A DNA stretch of 64,000 nt from Rhizobium sp. CCGE531 (GCF_003627795.1 NZ_CP032684.1:1589001-1653000); one strand, 5' to 3'. Numbered from the stretch's first letter, positions 29,631-39,809 are shown. Program-made: numbers and translations. Notes: generated by a model from the letters alone, not told the origin.

Positions 29631-30200
29631 ATGGCACAGGAAAAAAGGGGCTCGCGGGATGACCGTCAGAGCCGTGACGAGCGCGATAGCGAATTCGTCG
29701 ACAAGCTGGTCGCGATCAACCGCGTCGCCAAGGTTGTAAAGGGTGGCCGCCGTTTCGGTTTTGCCGCTCTCGTCGTCGTTGGCGACCAGAAGGGCCGCGT
29801 AGGCTTCGGTCATGGCAAGGCACGCGAAGTGCCGGAAGCTATCCGCAAGGCCACCGAAAGCGCCAAGCGCGACATGATCTTCGTACCGCTGCGCGACGGC
29901 CGTACCCTGCATCATGACGTTCATGGCCGTCACGGCGCCGGCAAGGTTCTGCTGCGTTCGGCCAAGGTCGGTACCGGTATCATCGCCGGCGGTCCGATGC
30001 GCGCCGTCTTCGAAACGCTCGGCGTTCATGACGTCGTCGCCAAGTCGACCGGTTCGTCGAACCCGTACAACATGGTTCGCGCCACGTTTGACGCCCTGAA
30101 GCACCAGGTTCACCCGAAGGACATCGCAGCTCAGCGCGGCATCAAGTATGCCACTCTGCAGGCTCGTCGTACCGCTTCGGGCAACGCCGCCGAAGAATAA
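29631..30200 (+). CDS. rpsE: 30S ribosomal protein S5
   Basis: 189 aa. An N-terminal charged extension ([16 protein letters not shown]) is followed by the S5 core with [20 protein letters not shown] and the helix-2 region involved in decoding accuracy. ATG 29631 follows AAAGGAAGAGGAC; the frame's earlier ATG at 29538 is rejected because it would add a non-conserved basic stretch. Confidence 0.97.
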   Translation: MAQEKRGSRDDRQSRDERDSEFVDKLVAINRVAKVVKGGRRFGFAALVVVGDQKGRVGFGHGKAREVPEAIRKATESAKRDMIFVPLRDGRTLHHDVHGRHGAGKVLLRSAKVGTGIIAGGPMRAVFETLGVHDVVAKSTGSSNPYNMVRATFDALKHQVHPKDIAAQRGIKYATLQARRTASGNAAEE

Positions 30201-30213
30201 GGGAGTTTGACCT

Positions 30214-30429
30214 ATGGCCAAGACGACCACCAAGAAGGCTGAAGCTAAGGCGACCGTTACGGTCGAGCAGATTGGCAGCCCGATCCGCCGTCCGGACGTT
30301 CAGCAGAAGACGCTGATCGGTCTCGGACTGAACAAGATGCACCGTCGCCGCACGCTGGAAGATACCCCGGCCGTTCGTGGCATGATCCGTGCTGTCCAGC
30401 ATCTCGTTCGCGTTGTCGACGAGAAGTGA
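30214..30429 (+). CDS. rpmD: 50S ribosomal protein L30
   Basis: 71 aa. A Lys/Ala-rich leader of about 14 residues precedes the normal core [21 protein letters not shown]. coli L30 lacks this leader. Start ATG 30214 follows AAGGGAG. rplO begins 17 bases after its stop. Confidence 0.96.
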   Translation: MAKTTTKKAEAKATVTVEQIGSPIRRPDVQQKTLIGLGLNKMHRRRTLEDTPAVRGMIRAVQHLVRVVDEK

Positions 30430-30446
30430 GCCGGAGGTAAATCGTT

Positions 30447-30932
30447 ATGAAACTGAATGAGATCAAGGATAACGAAGGCTCGACCCATAGCCGCAAGCGC
30501 CTCGGCCGCGGCATCGGCTCCGGCTCCGGTAAGACCGGTGGCCGTGGTGTGAAGGGTCAGAAGTCCCGTTCGGGTGTTGCGATCAACGGCTTCGAAGGTG
30601 GGCAGATGCCTATCTATCGTCGCCTGCCGAAGCGCGGCTTCAACAATATCTTCGCCGCCGATTACGTTGTCGTATCGCTGGCCCGCATCCAGGCTGCCGT
30701 CGATGCCGGCAAGCTCGATGCCAAGAAGACCGTTGATGCGGCTGCCCTCAAGGCTGCCGGCGTGATTCGCCGCGTCAAGGATGGCGTTCGCGTCCTCTCC
30801 GACGGTGAACTGAAGGCGAAGATTGCGCTTGAAGTTGCAGGCGCTTCCAAGCCGGCGGTCGAAAAGATCGAAAAGGCAGGCGGCTCCATCAAGTTGCTCG
30901 CTTCTGCCGCAGAAGCTCCTGCCGCAGAATAA
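30447..30932 (+). CDS. rplO: 50S ribosomal protein L15
   Basis: 161 aa. The Gly/Arg-rich RNA-threading N-terminus [20 protein letters not shown] and the [18 protein letters not shown] block are conserved. The C-terminus has a short Ala/Glu tail. A terminator-like hairpin follows the stop by 11 bases. Confidence 0.97.
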   Translation: MKLNEIKDNEGSTHSRKRLGRGIGSGSGKTGGRGVKGQKSRSGVAINGFEGGQMPIYRRLPKRGFNNIFAADYVVVSLARIQAAVDAGKLDAKKTVDAAALKAAGVIRRVKDGVRVLSDGELKAKIALEVAGASKPAVEKIEKAGGSIKLLASAAEAPAAE

Positions 30933-30943
30933 TATTATCAAAG

Positions 30944-30976
30944 ATCGCCCGAGGTGCTTCACTTCGGGCGATTTTT
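30944..30976 (+). terminator. Terminator-like hairpin between rplO and secY
   Basis: ATCGCCCGA and TCGGGCGAT form a perfect nine-pair stem around an 11-base loop, followed by TTTTT. secY starts 180 bases later, so it may have its own promoter or be supplied by read-through. Confidence 0.75.
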
Positions 30977-31156
30977 CTCCCATATGTGAGCCTCACGAAC
31001 CTGAACGATGCGGCAGTGTCTTTCCGGTTGATAACGGGAACCGAGGGTGAGGCGTCCGATTGCATGGCAATCCGTCCGAAGCCCGAATTTTGAACAATTT
31101 ACTTACTGATTCCGGACCCGGCCGATTATGCCGGAATTGGTGATGCGGAGATTTGC

Positions 31157-32497
31157 ATGGCTTCTGCAGCGGAACAATTGGCGTCCAATCTCAATTTCTC
31201 GACCTTTGCTAAGGCTGAGGATCTCAAGAAGCGCTTGTGGTTTACGCTCGGCGCTCTCCTCGTCTATCGACTCGGCACTCACATTCCGCTTCCTGGCCTC
31301 AATCCTGCTGCTTATGCCCAGGCTTTCCAGAATCAGTCGGGCGGTATCCTCGGCCTCTTCAACATGTTTTCGGGCGGCGCCGTGCAGCGCATGGCTATCT
31401 TTGCGCTCGGCATCATGCCCTATATTTCGGCCTCGATCATCGTCCAGCTGATGACGTCGGTCGTGCCGTCGCTTGAAAACCTGAAGAAGGAAGGCGAGCA
31501 GGGCCGCAAGATCATCAACCAGTACACCCGCTACGGCACGGTTCTGCTCGGCGCGCTGCAGGCCTATGGCATTGCGATCGGCCTGGAGCATGGCAACGGC
31601 GTCGTGGTGGATCCCGGCTGGTTCTTCCGGATCTCCACCGTCATCACGCTGCTCGGCGGCACCATGTTCCTGATGTGGCTCGGTGAGCAGGTTACGTCGC
31701 GCGGTATCGGCAACGGTATCTCGCTGATCATCTTCGCCGGCATTGCCGCCGGTCTTCCGACCGCTCTTGCCGGCACGCTCGAGCTCGGCCGCACGGGTGC
31801 GCTGTCGACCGGTCTTATTCTTGCCGTTCTCGTCGTCGCCGTCCTGGTCATTGCGCTCATCGTCTTCGTTGAGCGCGCCCAGCGTCGCCTGCTGATCCAG
31901 TATCCGAAGCGCCAGGTCGGCACGCGCATGTTCCAGGGCGATACCTCGCACCTGCCGCTGAAGCTCAATACCTCGGGCGTCATTCCGGCCATCTTCGCAT
32001 CGTCGCTGCTCCTGCTGCCGGCAACGGTTGCCGGTCTCGGCAACAACACGGCGCTCCCGACCTGGGTAACGTCGATCGTCGCCGCGCTTGGTCACGGCCA
32101 GCCCGTCTACATGGTGTTCTACGGTGCGCTGATCGCCTTCTTCGCCTTCTTCTACACCGCGCTCGTCTTCAATCCGAAGGACACGGCCGACAATCTGAAG
32201 AAGCATGGCGGCTTCATTCCGGGTATCCGTCCGGGTGAGCGCACTGCCGAATATATCGATTACGTGCTGACCCGCATCACGGTCATCGGCGCGATCTACC
32301 TCGTCTTCGTCTGCATCCTGCCCGAAATTCTCGTATCCCAGACAGGTATTCCCTTGTCTCTGGGTGGCACTTCGCTTCTGATCGTGGTTAGCGTAACGCT
32401 GGATACGGTGGCACAGATTCAGGGTCACCTGATTGCACAGCAATATGAAGGCCTGATCAAGAAATCGAAGTTGCGTGGAGGAAAGAGGGGGCGATGA
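31157..32497 (+). CDS. secY: Preprotein translocase subunit SecY
   Basis: 446 aa, ten predicted membrane helices forming the protein-conducting channel with SecE. The family block [24 protein letters not shown] (quoted here in part as [15 protein letters not shown]) and the [11 protein letters not shown] segment are present. The ATGA overlap with adk indicates coupling. The usual rpmJ gene after secY is absent here, as in other alphaproteobacteria. Confidence 0.98.
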   Translation: MASAAEQLASNLNFSTFAKAEDLKKRLWFTLGALLVYRLGTHIPLPGLNPAAYAQAFQNQSGGILGLFNMFSGGAVQRMAIFALGIMPYISASIIVQLMTSVVPSLENLKKEGEQGRKIINQYTRYGTVLLGALQAYGIAIGLEHGNGVVVDPGWFFRISTVITLLGGTMFLMWLGEQVTSRGIGNGISLIIFAGIAAGLPTALAGTLELGRTGALSTGLILAVLVVAVLVIALIVFVERAQRRLLIQYPKRQVGTRMFQGDTSHLPLKLNTSGVIPAIFASSLLLLPATVAGLGNNTALPTWVTSIVAALGHGQPVYMVFYGALIAFFAFFYTALVFNPKDTADNLKKHGGFIPGIRPGERTAEYIDYVLTRITVIGAIYLVFVCILPEILVSQTGIPLSLGGTSLLIVVSVTLDTVAQIQGHLIAQQYEGLIKKSKLRGGKRGR

Positions 32498-33147
32498 GAC
32501 TCATACTTTTAGGGCCGCCGGGAGCAGGTAAGGGGACCCAGGCCCAGCGTATCGTGGAAAACTACGGCATTCCGCAGCTTTCCACAGGTGATATGCTGAG
32601 AGCCGCGGTGGCGGCCGAGACTGAAGTTGGCAAGCGCGCCAAGGCTGTCATGGACGCCGGGAAGCTTGTTTCCGATGAGATCGTCAACGCCATTGTTTCC
32701 GAACGCATCGATCAGCCCGATTGCGCGAAGGGTTTCATTCTCGACGGTTTCCCGCGTACACTGGTGCAGGCTGATGCTACCGAGCAGATGTTGAAGGTCA
32801 AGGGCCTGGAGCTTTCGGTCGTCATCGAGCTCAAGGTCGATGATGCCGAACTGATTCGCCGGGTTTCCGGCCGTTATTCCTGTTCGAACTGCGGCAGCGT
32901 CTATCACGACACTGACAAGGTTCCGGCGACGGCTGGTGTCTGCGATAAATGCGGCTCGACGCATTTCAAGCGCCGGCCGGATGACAATGCCGAGACCATG
33001 GCAACCCGTCTCCAGGTCTACTACAAGGAGACCTCGCCACTGATCGGTTACTACTATGCCAAGGGCAAGTTGCAGAGCATCGACGGCATGGCCGATATCG
33101 AGCATGTGACCGACAGCATCGAAGGCATCCTCGCTAAGCTTGGATAG
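32494..33147 (+). CDS. adk: Adenylate kinase, zinc-LID type
   Basis: 217 aa; catalyses ATP + AMP = 2 ADP. P-loop GPPGAGKGT at 7-15, AMP-binding STGDMLR and DGFPRT blocks. The LID carries Cys130, Cys133, Cys150 and Cys153 (CSNC...CDKC), a structural zinc site that is absent from E. coli Adk. Start ATG overlaps the secY stop by four bases. Confidence 0.98.
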   Translation: MRLILLGPPGAGKGTQAQRIVENYGIPQLSTGDMLRAAVAAETEVGKRAKAVMDAGKLVSDEIVNAIVSERIDQPDCAKGFILDGFPRTLVQADATEQMLKVKGLELSVVIELKVDDAELIRRVSGRYSCSNCGSVYHDTDKVPATAGVCDKCGSTHFKRRPDDNAETMATRLQVYYKETSPLIGYYYAKGKLQSIDGMADIEHVTDSIEGILAKLG

Positions 33148-33360
33148 ACTAAAATAAACTTGCCGGAGCGGTTGCTTTTTTGCGCTGATTCCGCTAAACA
33201 CCGCGCCAACTCGCGACATGCTATGCGATCGGCGCGGATTTCCAACGGGAAGTCCGGGTACGGTCGTTTTGACATGTGGCGGACGCACATTGAACAAGCA
33301 GCTCCCGGGCTGCATAACAAGACCCTTTGCCAAGGCAAAAGGAATGCAAGGAGAACAGGC

Positions 33361-33729
33361 GTGGCTCGTATCGCTGGCGTCAACATCCCGACTGCAAAGC
33401 GCGTAGTTATTGCGCTTCGTTACATTCACGGGATCGGACCGAAGTTTGCACAGGAAATCTGCGAGAAGGTCGGTATTCCGGCCGAGCGTCGCGTCAACCA
33501 GTTGACGGATGCTGAAGTTCTGCAGATCCGCGAAACCATCGACCGTGACTACCAGGTCGAAGGTGACCTGCGTCGCGACACTGCGATGAACATCAAGCGT
33601 CTGATGGACCTGGGCAGCTACCGCGGCCTGCGTCATCGTCGCGGCCTGCCGGTTCGCGGCCAGCGCACGCACACCAATGCCCGTACCCGGAAGGGTCCGG
33701 CAAAGGCGATTGCTGGTAAGAAGAAGTAA
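33361..33729 (+). CDS. rpsM: 30S ribosomal protein S13
   Basis: 122 aa from GTG 33361, placed by the AAGGAGAAC sequence upstream and by the family start [14 protein letters not shown]. The C-terminal tail [20 protein letters not shown], which touches the A/P-site tRNAs, is intact. The 213 bases between adk and rpsM hold no gene. Confidence 0.97.
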   Translation: MARIAGVNIPTAKRVVIALRYIHGIGPKFAQEICEKVGIPAERRVNQLTDAEVLQIRETIDRDYQVEGDLRRDTAMNIKRLMDLGSYRGLRHRRGLPVRGQRTHTNARTRKGPAKAIAGKKK

Positions 33730-33750
33730 TTTCCGGGAAACCGGAATGGG

Positions 33751-33777
33751 GAGGCTGGCGGTCCGCCGGCCTCTTTT
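33751..33777 (+). terminator. Hairpin with short T-run between rpsM and rpsK
   Basis: GAGGCTGGC-GGTCC-GCCGGCCTC (one G-U pair) runs into TTTT. The U-tract is only four bases long, so partial termination or pausing is more likely than a hard stop before rpsK. Confidence 0.5.
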
Positions 33778-33860
33778 GAGTTTGGAGTGGGGCTCAACGA
33801 GCGTCACTCCGGTGTAGCCGCTGGCATTACGGCGGTGCAGAGATCCAAGAAAGGACTACC

Positions 33861-34250
33861 ATGGCCAAGGAAGCCGTACGCGTTCGTCGTCGCGAACGTA
33901 AAAACATTTCGTCGGGCGTCGCACACGTCAACTCGACCTTCAACAACACGATGATCACTATCACCGACGCACAGGGCAACGCGATTGCCTGGTCGTCCGC
34001 TGGTGCCAAGGGCTTCAAGGGTTCGCGCAAGTCGACCCCGTTCGCTGCCCAGATCGCCGCTGAAGACTGCGCCAAGAAGGCTCAAGAACATGGCATGAAG
34101 TCGCTGGAAGTTGAAGTTTGCGGTCCGGGCTCCGGTCGTGAATCCGCTCTGCGCGCCCTCCAGGCTGCTGGTTTCATGATCACGTCGATCCGCGATGTGA
34201 CCCCGATCCCGCACAATGGTTGCCGCCCGCGCAAGAAGCGTCGCGTCTGA
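33861..34250 (+). CDS. rpsK: 30S ribosomal protein S11
   Basis: 129 aa. Conserved [21 protein letters not shown] and the C-terminal [12 protein letters not shown] tail. AAAGGACTACC precedes the ATG. Part of the alpha cluster rpsM-rpsK-rpoA-rplQ; rpsD is missing, as expected for the group. Confidence 0.98.
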   Translation: MAKEAVRVRRRERKNISSGVAHVNSTFNNTMITITDAQGNAIAWSSAGAKGFKGSRKSTPFAAQIAAEDCAKKAQEHGMKSLEVEVCGPGSGRESALRALQAAGFMITSIRDVTPIPHNGCRPRKKRRV

Positions 34251-34353
34251 TCATCGCCACTCACGACACTGGCCGGGGTAGATGCGCCCGGCTCGGTGTT
34301 ACTCAAGCTCGGTTGCCACGATTGGATGGTGGCAACGAACGGAAGGCAAAAAC

Positions 34354-35364
34354 ATGATTCAGAAAAACTGGCAGGAACTGATCAAGCCCAACAAGGTCGA
34401 GTTCACCTCGAGCGGCCGTACCAAGGCAACGCTCGTGGCCGAACCGCTGGAGCGTGGCTTTGGTCTCACCCTCGGCAACGCGCTGCGTCGCGTTCTGCTG
34501 TCTTCTCTGCGTGGCGCCGCTGTGACGGCCGTGCAGATCGACGGCGTGCTGCATGAGTTCTCCTCTATCCCGGGCGTCCGAGAAGACGTGACGGATATCG
34601 TGCTGAACATCAAGGAAATCGCCATCAAGATGGATGGCGATGATGCCAAGCGCATGGTCGTCCGCAAGCAGGGCCCAGGCGTCGTAACGGCTGGCGACAT
34701 CCAGACGGTCGGCGATATCGAAATCCTCAACCCCGAGCATGTGATCTGCACGCTCGACGAGGGCGCCGAAATCCGTATGGAATTCACCGTCAACAACGGC
34801 AAGGGCTATGTCCCCGCCGAGCGCAATCGTGCGGAAGATGCTCCGATCGGTCTTATCCCGGTCGATAGCCTCTATTCGCCGGTCAAGAAGGTGTCCTACA
34901 AGGTTGAAAATACCCGTGAAGGACAGGTTCTCGACTACGACAAGCTGAGCATGTCGCTCGAAACCGATGGTTCGATCAGCGGTGAAGATGCCGTCGCTTT
35001 CGCGGCGCGCATCCTGCAGGATCAGCTTGGCGTGTTCGTCAACTTCGACGAGCCGCAGAAGGAAACCGAAGAGGAAGCAGTTACCGAACTCGCTTTCAAT
35101 CCGGCTCTCCTCAAGAAGGTGGACGAACTCGAACTGTCCGTTCGCTCGGCAAATTGCCTGAAGAACGACAACATCGTCTACATCGGCGACCTCATTCAGA
35201 AGACCGAAGCAGAAATGCTCCGCACGCCGAATTTTGGTCGCAAGTCGCTGAACGAAATCAAGGAAGTTCTCGCTTCCATGGGCCTGCACCTCGGCATGGA
35301 AGTGCCGGCATGGCCGCCCGAGAACATCGAAGATCTCGCCAAGCGATACGAAGACCAATACTAA
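34354..35364 (+). CDS. rpoA: RNA polymerase subunit alpha
   Basis: 336 aa. The N-terminal assembly/dimerisation domain has the [20 protein letters not shown] block. The linker is acidic (ETEEEAVTE). The C-terminal domain, which binds UP elements and activators, has [20 protein letters not shown] and [17 protein letters not shown] 34354 follows GGAAGGC and matches the family's MIQKNW start. Confidence 0.98.
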   Translation: MIQKNWQELIKPNKVEFTSSGRTKATLVAEPLERGFGLTLGNALRRVLLSSLRGAAVTAVQIDGVLHEFSSIPGVREDVTDIVLNIKEIAIKMDGDDAKRMVVRKQGPGVVTAGDIQTVGDIEILNPEHVICTLDEGAEIRMEFTVNNGKGYVPAERNRAEDAPIGLIPVDSLYSPVKKVSYKVENTREGQVLDYDKLSMSLETDGSISGEDAVAFAARILQDQLGVFVNFDEPQKETEEEAVTELAFNPALLKKVDELELSVRSANCLKNDNIVYIGDLIQKTEAEMLRTPNFGRKSLNEIKEVLASMGLHLGMEVPAWPPENIEDLAKRYEDQY

Positions 35365-35402
35365 GGCCGCAAGCGCTCCGTGGAGCGCTTAAAGCTGGCC
35401 TT
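35365..35402 (+). other. Nested stem-loop between rpoA and rplQ
   Basis: AAGCGCTCC/GGAGCGCTT with a two-base centre sits inside outer arms AAGGCC (35363) and GGCCTT. A second dyad, GCATGC...GCATGC, lies at about 35417-35460. Neither is followed by a T-run. The 144-base gap is otherwise empty. Confidence 0.55.
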
Positions 35403-35508
35403 AGCATCTTAAACTGCGCATGCACCTTTCGCTCCGCTGGGAATTGGAGCGGGGCATGCGCCCAACAAACTGCAGGCGAGCGATGCTTGCAAGTGAAGGA
35501 GAATAGCC

Positions 35509-35931
35509 ATGCGCCACGGTAAAGCCGGCCGCAAGCTGAACAGAACCGCTAGCCACCGTAAGGCGATGTTCGCCAACATGGCGGCTTCGCTCATCACCCA
35601 TGAGCAGATCGTCACCACGCTCCCGAAGGCGAAGGAAATTCGTCCGATCGTCGAGAAGCTGGTAACCCTCGGCAAGCGCGGTGACCTGCACGCTCGTCGT
35701 CAGGCCATCTCGCAGATCCGCGACGCTGTTGTCGTTGCCAAGCTCTTCGACGCGATCGCAACGCGCTACGCCACCCGCAACGGCGGCTACCTGCGCATCA
35801 TGAAGGCTGGCTTCCGCCAGGGCGACAATGCCGCTCTCGCAGTCGTCGAATTCGTCGATCGTGACATCTCTGCCAAGGGCGCAGCCGACAAGGCTCGCGT
35901 TGCTGCCGAGGAAGAAGCCGCAGCCGCTTAA
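35509..35931 (+). CDS. rplQ: 50S ribosomal protein L17
   Basis: 140 aa. [20 protein letters not shown] is invariant for the family; the core ends near residue 120 and an Ala/Glu-rich tail ([12 protein letters not shown]) follows, common in rhizobia. AAGGAGAATAGCC precedes the ATG. It is the last superoperon gene and is followed by a strong terminator. Confidence 0.97.
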   Translation: MRHGKAGRKLNRTASHRKAMFANMAASLITHEQIVTTLPKAKEIRPIVEKLVTLGKRGDLHARRQAISQIRDAVVVAKLFDAIATRYATRNGGYLRIMKAGFRQGDNAALAVVEFVDRDISAKGAADKARVAAEEEAAAA

Positions 35932-35954
35932 GGCTCGCTTCGGACCAAAGATTG

Positions 35955-35984
35955 AAGGCCGGATGAGAAATCATCCGGCCTTTT
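35955..35984 (+). terminator. Terminator of the alpha operon
   Basis: AAGGCCGGATGA-GAAA-TCATCCGGCCTT, a perfect 12-pair stem with a tetraloop, ends in TTTT. It lies 24 bases after rplQ and just before the IS200-type element. Confidence 0.9.
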
Positions 35985-35997
35985 CTGTAATCAAAGT

Positions 35998-36598
35998 AAA
36001 CCTCCACCTACGGTGGAGGACTGGACGCGTTCTACACGGTAGTTGAGAGACCTCCTGCTTGAACCGCTGGCGTGGCCCAGACTTCGAACAAGGAGGTTTT
36101 ATGGATGAGCAAACGCTCTCGCATGCGACGTGGGACTGCAAGTATCACGTTGTTTTTGGCAGCAAATACCGAACGAAAAGACTCTACGGGGACGTACGGC
36201 GTGAGTTGGGAGAACTCTTACGTCGGCTGGCACAGCAGAAAGGCTGCCAGATCGAAGAGGGTCATTTGATGCCCGACCATGTGCATATGCTGATATCGAT
36301 CCCGCCGAAATATTCGGTTGCGCATATTGTTGGCTTTCTGAAGGGCAAGACGGCGCTTTATGTTGCCAACAAATATGCGCGCAAGCGGCGCTACAAGGGT
36401 TATCACTTTTGGGCGCGCGGGTATTTCGTATCGACGACGGGCTACAACGAGCAGGTCGTCAGACAGTATATCCGTAATCAGGAAAAGGCCGACAAAGCTT
36501 CCGACTTTGCCGACCTCTTCAATCGTAGCTACTAAGCGCTAACAAAACCACTTCTAGTGGTTCAAGCGCAGCGTTTCAAACCTCCACCTTTGGTGGAG
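35998..36598 (+). mobile_element. IS200-type insertion sequence
   Basis: About 600 bases bounded by two near-identical subterminal hairpins in the same orientation: AAA-CCTCCACC-TAC-GGTGGAGG at 35998-36019 and AAA-CCTCCACC-TTT-GGTGGAGG at 36577-36598. IS200/IS605 elements end this way and use hairpins instead of inverted repeats for single-strand transposition. Between them is a single Y1 transposase and no tnpB. A small hairpin (ACCAC-TTCTA-GTGGT, 36546-36560) follows the gene. Exact cleavage positions a few bases outside the hairpins are not fixed. Confidence 0.85.
36101..36535 (+). CDS. tnpA: IS200/IS605-family Y1 transposase TnpA
   Basis: 144 aa. HUH motif His60-Val61-His62 (MPDHVHML) and the nucleophile Tyr123 in VVRQYIRNQEK are intact, so the enzyme may be active. 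It nicks and rejoins single-stranded DNA at the hairpin-marked ends. ATG 36101 follows AAGGAGGTTTT, an unusually strong site; the in-frame upstream start at 36059 is not needed. The gene shows no frameshift or stop. Confidence 0.93.
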   Translation: MDEQTLSHATWDCKYHVVFGSKYRTKRLYGDVRRELGELLRRLAQQKGCQIEEGHLMPDHVHMLISIPPKYSVAHIVGFLKGKTALYVANKYARKRRYKGYHFWARGYFVSTTGYNEQVVRQYIRNQEKADKASDFADLFNRSY

Positions 36599-36726
36599 GT
36601 CATGACTTCGTTTGTGGATCTTGGAAGCGGACTTTCATTCCTCGCGATCACTATGGAATATCGACGCTGCATTGCTGAGTCGTAGGGCGACTTATGCGCG
36701 TCTATCTGTGAAGGGCACCGTCAGGC

Positions 36727-37143
36727 ATGCAGCGGGAATTGACACGCAGGAGAATAAGCCTGTTTCTGGCGCTGTTGCTGACCATAGCTTGCGGCCTAGC
36801 GCTCAGGCGGTTCGGATATGCGGCGCATCTGCCCTTCGAGATCGTCAAATACGGCGGCTCGATCCTGTGGGGAGCCATGGTCTACTGGCTGCTCGCGACG
36901 GTCTTTGCTGGGGCGCACCGGTTCAGGATCACCTTGGCCGCAATCATCGTCGCCGTGCTTGTCGAGCTTTTCAGGCTTTGGCACACGCCGGCGCTGGATG
37001 CATTTCGATTGACCACGACGGGTGCTCTGCTGCTGGGGCGGGTATTCTCGCCCTGGAATATTCTCGCCTATGTCACCGGTATCGCGGCGGCACTGACGCT
37101 GGATTGGGTGCTATCGCGGCGGAAACGGAACCGCTTGGTTTGA
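36727..37143 (+). CDS. DUF2809-like small membrane protein
   Basis: 138 aa with about four hydrophobic helices: 10-27, 40-60, 66-83 and a C-terminal one near 112-131. The sequence LPFEIVKYGGSILWGAMVYWLLA followed by VELFRLWHTPALDAFR strongly resembles the DUF2809 (VanZ-like) family of inner-membrane proteins of unknown role. It stands alone on the plus strand between the IS200 element and the MarR gene. Confidence 0.7.
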   Translation: MQRELTRRRISLFLALLLTIACGLALRRFGYAAHLPFEIVKYGGSILWGAMVYWLLATVFAGAHRFRITLAAIIVAVLVELFRLWHTPALDAFRLTTTGALLLGRVFSPWNILAYVTGIAAALTLDWVLSRRKRNRLV

Positions 37144-37233
37144 TGCCAGACACCCTACCGCATGCCCATCAATATTCGCATAGCTGCATTTCCCATTTCA
37201 GGTAGTGCTTTTGACCATAATAATTTGAATCCT

Positions 37234-37252
37234 AATTAGTTTAGTGCTAATT
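37234..37252. promoter_or_regulatory. Inverted repeat at the MarR start, likely operator
   Basis: AATTAG-N7-CTAATT at 37234-37252 lies eight bases before the MarR ATG, in an AT-rich patch. MarR proteins bind such 16-20-base dyads and often repress their own operon. The core TTAGTGCTAA (37241-37250) is itself a near-palindrome. Confidence 0.55.
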
Positions 37253-37259
37253 GAATTCC

Positions 37260-37736
37260 ATGACATCGTTAAATGCCCTGCAACGTCTCTTCACCGCCAA
37301 TCTGCTGACGACCGGTCGCCAATGGCGACGCGTCGTCGATCTCGCGCTGAGCTCCTATGGCATATCTGAGGCCGCGGCCGCGCCGCTGCTTTGGATCGGC
37401 CGTCTGGGGGGAGGCGTTCGGCAGGTGGCTCTCGCCACCTATGTCGGCATCGAAGGACCGTCTCTGGTCCGCTTGCTCGATCAGCTCGAAAGCATGGATC
37501 TCGTCATCCGCAAGGATGATCCGACGGATCGGCGCGCGAAAGGCCTGTGGCTGACGGCCGAAGGCGAGATGCTTGCCTCCCGCATGGAGGACGCCCTCGA
37601 CGAGCTGCGCGGCAAAATCCTCGCCAATGTCGACCCGGCGGATATCGAAGCTGCCGTTCGTGTTCTGAAGGCTTTCGAGGAATTCGAATCGCCGAGGACC
37701 GGCGGGGCCGAGCAGGAGCGGGAGAGAGCCCTATGA
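37260..37736 (+). CDS. MarR-family transcriptional regulator
   Basis: 158 aa. Winged helix with the recognition region VALATYVGIEGPSLVRLLDQLES and the wing RKDDPTDRRAKGLWLTAEG, the classical MarR signature (DxRxxxxxLT). The start is taken at ATG 37260 rather than TTG 37251. Its stop overlaps the FUSC gene (ATGA), making it first in a four-gene efflux operon that it probably represses until a phenolic or other ligand binds. Confidence 0.9.
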   Translation: MTSLNALQRLFTANLLTTGRQWRRVVDLALSSYGISEAAAAPLLWIGRLGGGVRQVALATYVGIEGPSLVRLLDQLESMDLVIRKDDPTDRRAKGLWLTAEGEMLASRMEDALDELRGKILANVDPADIEAAVRVLKAFEEFESPRTGGAEQERERAL

Positions 37737-39805
37737 GCCTTCCATCCTGGCGCGACTGGCTGTTTTCGGTCAAAGCCTTCATTGCGGCGATCATGGCGCT
37801 GTTCATCGCGCTGTCGCTGGACCTGCCGCGCCCCTATTGGGCGATGGCCGCCGTCTATGTGGTCGCCAATCCGCTTGCTGGCGCAACCAGCTCCAAGGGG
37901 CTCTATCGTGCTCTCGGCACGCTCATCGGCGCCTGCGCGTCGGTGGTCCTCGTTCCGCTCTTCGTCAATGCGCCGGAATTGCTCTCCATCGTCGTCGCGC
38001 TGTGGACCGGCACCTTGCTGTTCATCTCGATGCTCGACCGTACCTCGCGCAGCTATGTCTTTATGCTGGCCGGCTATTCGCTGCCGCTGATCGCGCTTCC
38101 GACCGTCGGCGCGCCAGAAACCGTATTCGATGTAGCTCTTGCCCGTTCCGAGGAGATCATTATCGGCATCGTCTGCGCGAGCGTCGTCAGCGCCATCGTC
38201 TTTCCGAGCAGCGTCGGCACGGTACTTGGCCAGCGCATCGGCTCTTGGCTGGATGATGCAGGTACCTGGGCGGATGAGATCCTGCGCGGCGAGGGCGCTT
38301 CTCCCGCGACGCCCCTGAAGCGCCAGAAGCTTGCCGCCGATGTTTCCGGCCTCGATCTTGTCATCAGCCAGCTCAAATATGATGCGGGCAGCCGCGATAT
38401 CGTCAGGCATTCGCGTGAGCTGCGCGGCCGCCTGCTGATGTTGCTGCCGCTCTTCTCCTCTCTCGCCGATCGCCTGCACGCGCTGAAAACCGGCGGAAAG
38501 CCACTGCCGCGGGAGCTTGTTGCGGTTTTGAACAATGTCGCCGATTGGCTCAGGCAGGGCGGTGGCGGCAAGGCCGACGATACCGCCGATGCGCTGTCGG
38601 GAAAGATCGAGGAATTGCAGCGGAGCGACATCGACCTCGGCTGGGATGATCTCGTCCGGTCGAGCGCTCTCGATCGCCTGAAGGAAATCGTCGATCTCTG
38701 GCAGGACTGCCTGACGCTGCGCGATCAGATCATCTCCGGCCAGCAGATCGGCACATGGCGTCCGGCCTTCCGCCACCGCAATGTCGTCGGTCATATCAGG
38801 CACTATGATTATGGCCTGCTTGCCTTCTCCGCCGGCGCGGTTGTCGTCGGCATCGCCGTTGCCTGCTTTTTCTGGATCTATTCCGGATGGCAGGATGGCG
38901 CGGGCTTTGTCACCATGGCGGCGGTTGCCTGTTCGTTTTTCGCCTCGCTCGATCGGCCCGCACCCTTCATCACCTCGATGTTTGTCTGGTGCGCCATGAG
39001 CCTGGTCATCGCCTGCGTCTATATCTTCGGCATATTGCCTTCTATTTCCGGCTTCGAGATGTTGGTCCTGGTCTTCGCGCCGCCCTTCCTGGTGATGGGC
39101 TTGTTGATCCCACGGCCGCAGACCAACATGCTCGCCATGCTGCTGGCGGTGAACGGTGCCACCTTCATCGCGCTGCAGGATCGCTACACGGCCGATTTCG
39201 CCAGCTTCGCGAACAGCGCCGTTGGGGCTCTCGCGGGCGTGGGCTTCGCTTTGGTCTGGACCTTACTCACCCGTCCGTTCGGCGCCGAACTTGCCGCTTG
39301 GCGGCTGGTGAGAGCCGGCTGGACCGATCTTGCTGAAACAGCGGCCGGCATCCGCCGCGCCGACCACGAGCGCCTGTCCGGCCGCATTCTGGATCGTCTA
39401 GGCCAGCTCGTACCCCGCCTGGCGGGCATCGAGAATCGCGAACTGAAGAAGGTCGACGGCTACGCCGATGTCCGTCTCGGCTTCAACGTGCTGATGTTGC
39501 AGAAGGAGCGCGGGCAACTGACGCCGGCTGCCGCCGCATCCGTCAGCGACGTCCTGATCGGCGTATCGGATTTCTATCGCTCCAGGCTGAAGGCCAAGCG
39601 CGCCATTGATCCCTCTGATGAATTGCGCGTGTCGATCGATCATGGCCTCGAAGCGGTCGCGCAGGAAAAACGCCACTCTGGCCGGGCGAGCCTCGATGCG
39701 CTGGTCGGCCTTCGCCGGGCTCTCTTTCCCCATGCCGAGCCGCCGGCGAGCTGGCGACCACCCGTATCGGACATAACCCAACCTCATTCCATTGCCGCCG
39801 AGTAA
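37733..39805 (+). CDS. FUSC-family (AaeB-like) efflux inner-membrane protein
   Basis: 690 aa with two hydrophobic blocks, about 10-165 and 365-510, each of several TM helices, separated by a cytoplasmic region and followed by a soluble C-terminal part. The conserved RPYWAMAAVYVVANPLAG segment occurs near 32-49. Such proteins export aromatic acids such as hydroxybenzoates or fusaric acid. Next come a DUF1656 protein and an HlyD-type adaptor, the known companions of AaeB-like pumps. Substrate is not predictable. Confidence 0.88.
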   Translation: MSLPSWRDWLFSVKAFIAAIMALFIALSLDLPRPYWAMAAVYVVANPLAGATSSKGLYRALGTLIGACASVVLVPLFVNAPELLSIVVALWTGTLLFISMLDRTSRSYVFMLAGYSLPLIALPTVGAPETVFDVALARSEEIIIGIVCASVVSAIVFPSSVGTVLGQRIGSWLDDAGTWADEILRGEGASPATPLKRQKLAADVSGLDLVISQLKYDAGSRDIVRHSRELRGRLLMLLPLFSSLADRLHALKTGGKPLPRELVAVLNNVADWLRQGGGGKADDTADALSGKIEELQRSDIDLGWDDLVRSSALDRLKEIVDLWQDCLTLRDQIISGQQIGTWRPAFRHRNVVGHIRHYDYGLLAFSAGAVVVGIAVACFFWIYSGWQDGAGFVTMAAVACSFFASLDRPAPFITSMFVWCAMSLVIACVYIFGILPSISGFEMLVLVFAPPFLVMGLLIPRPQTNMLAMLLAVNGATFIALQDRYTADFASFANSAVGALAGVGFALVWTLLTRPFGAELAAWRLVRAGWTDLAETAAGIRRADHERLSGRILDRLGQLVPRLAGIENRELKKVDGYADVRLGFNVLMLQKERGQLTPAAAASVSDVLIGVSDFYRSRLKAKRAIDPSDELRVSIDHGLEAVAQEKRHSGRASLDALVGLRRALFPHAEPPASWRPPVSDITQPHSIAAE

Positions 39806-39809
39806 TGTC

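Noticed and set aside
35985..36600. IS605-type TnpB and guide RNA
   Set aside because: Only the TnpA gene fits between the two end hairpins; there is no space for TnpB.
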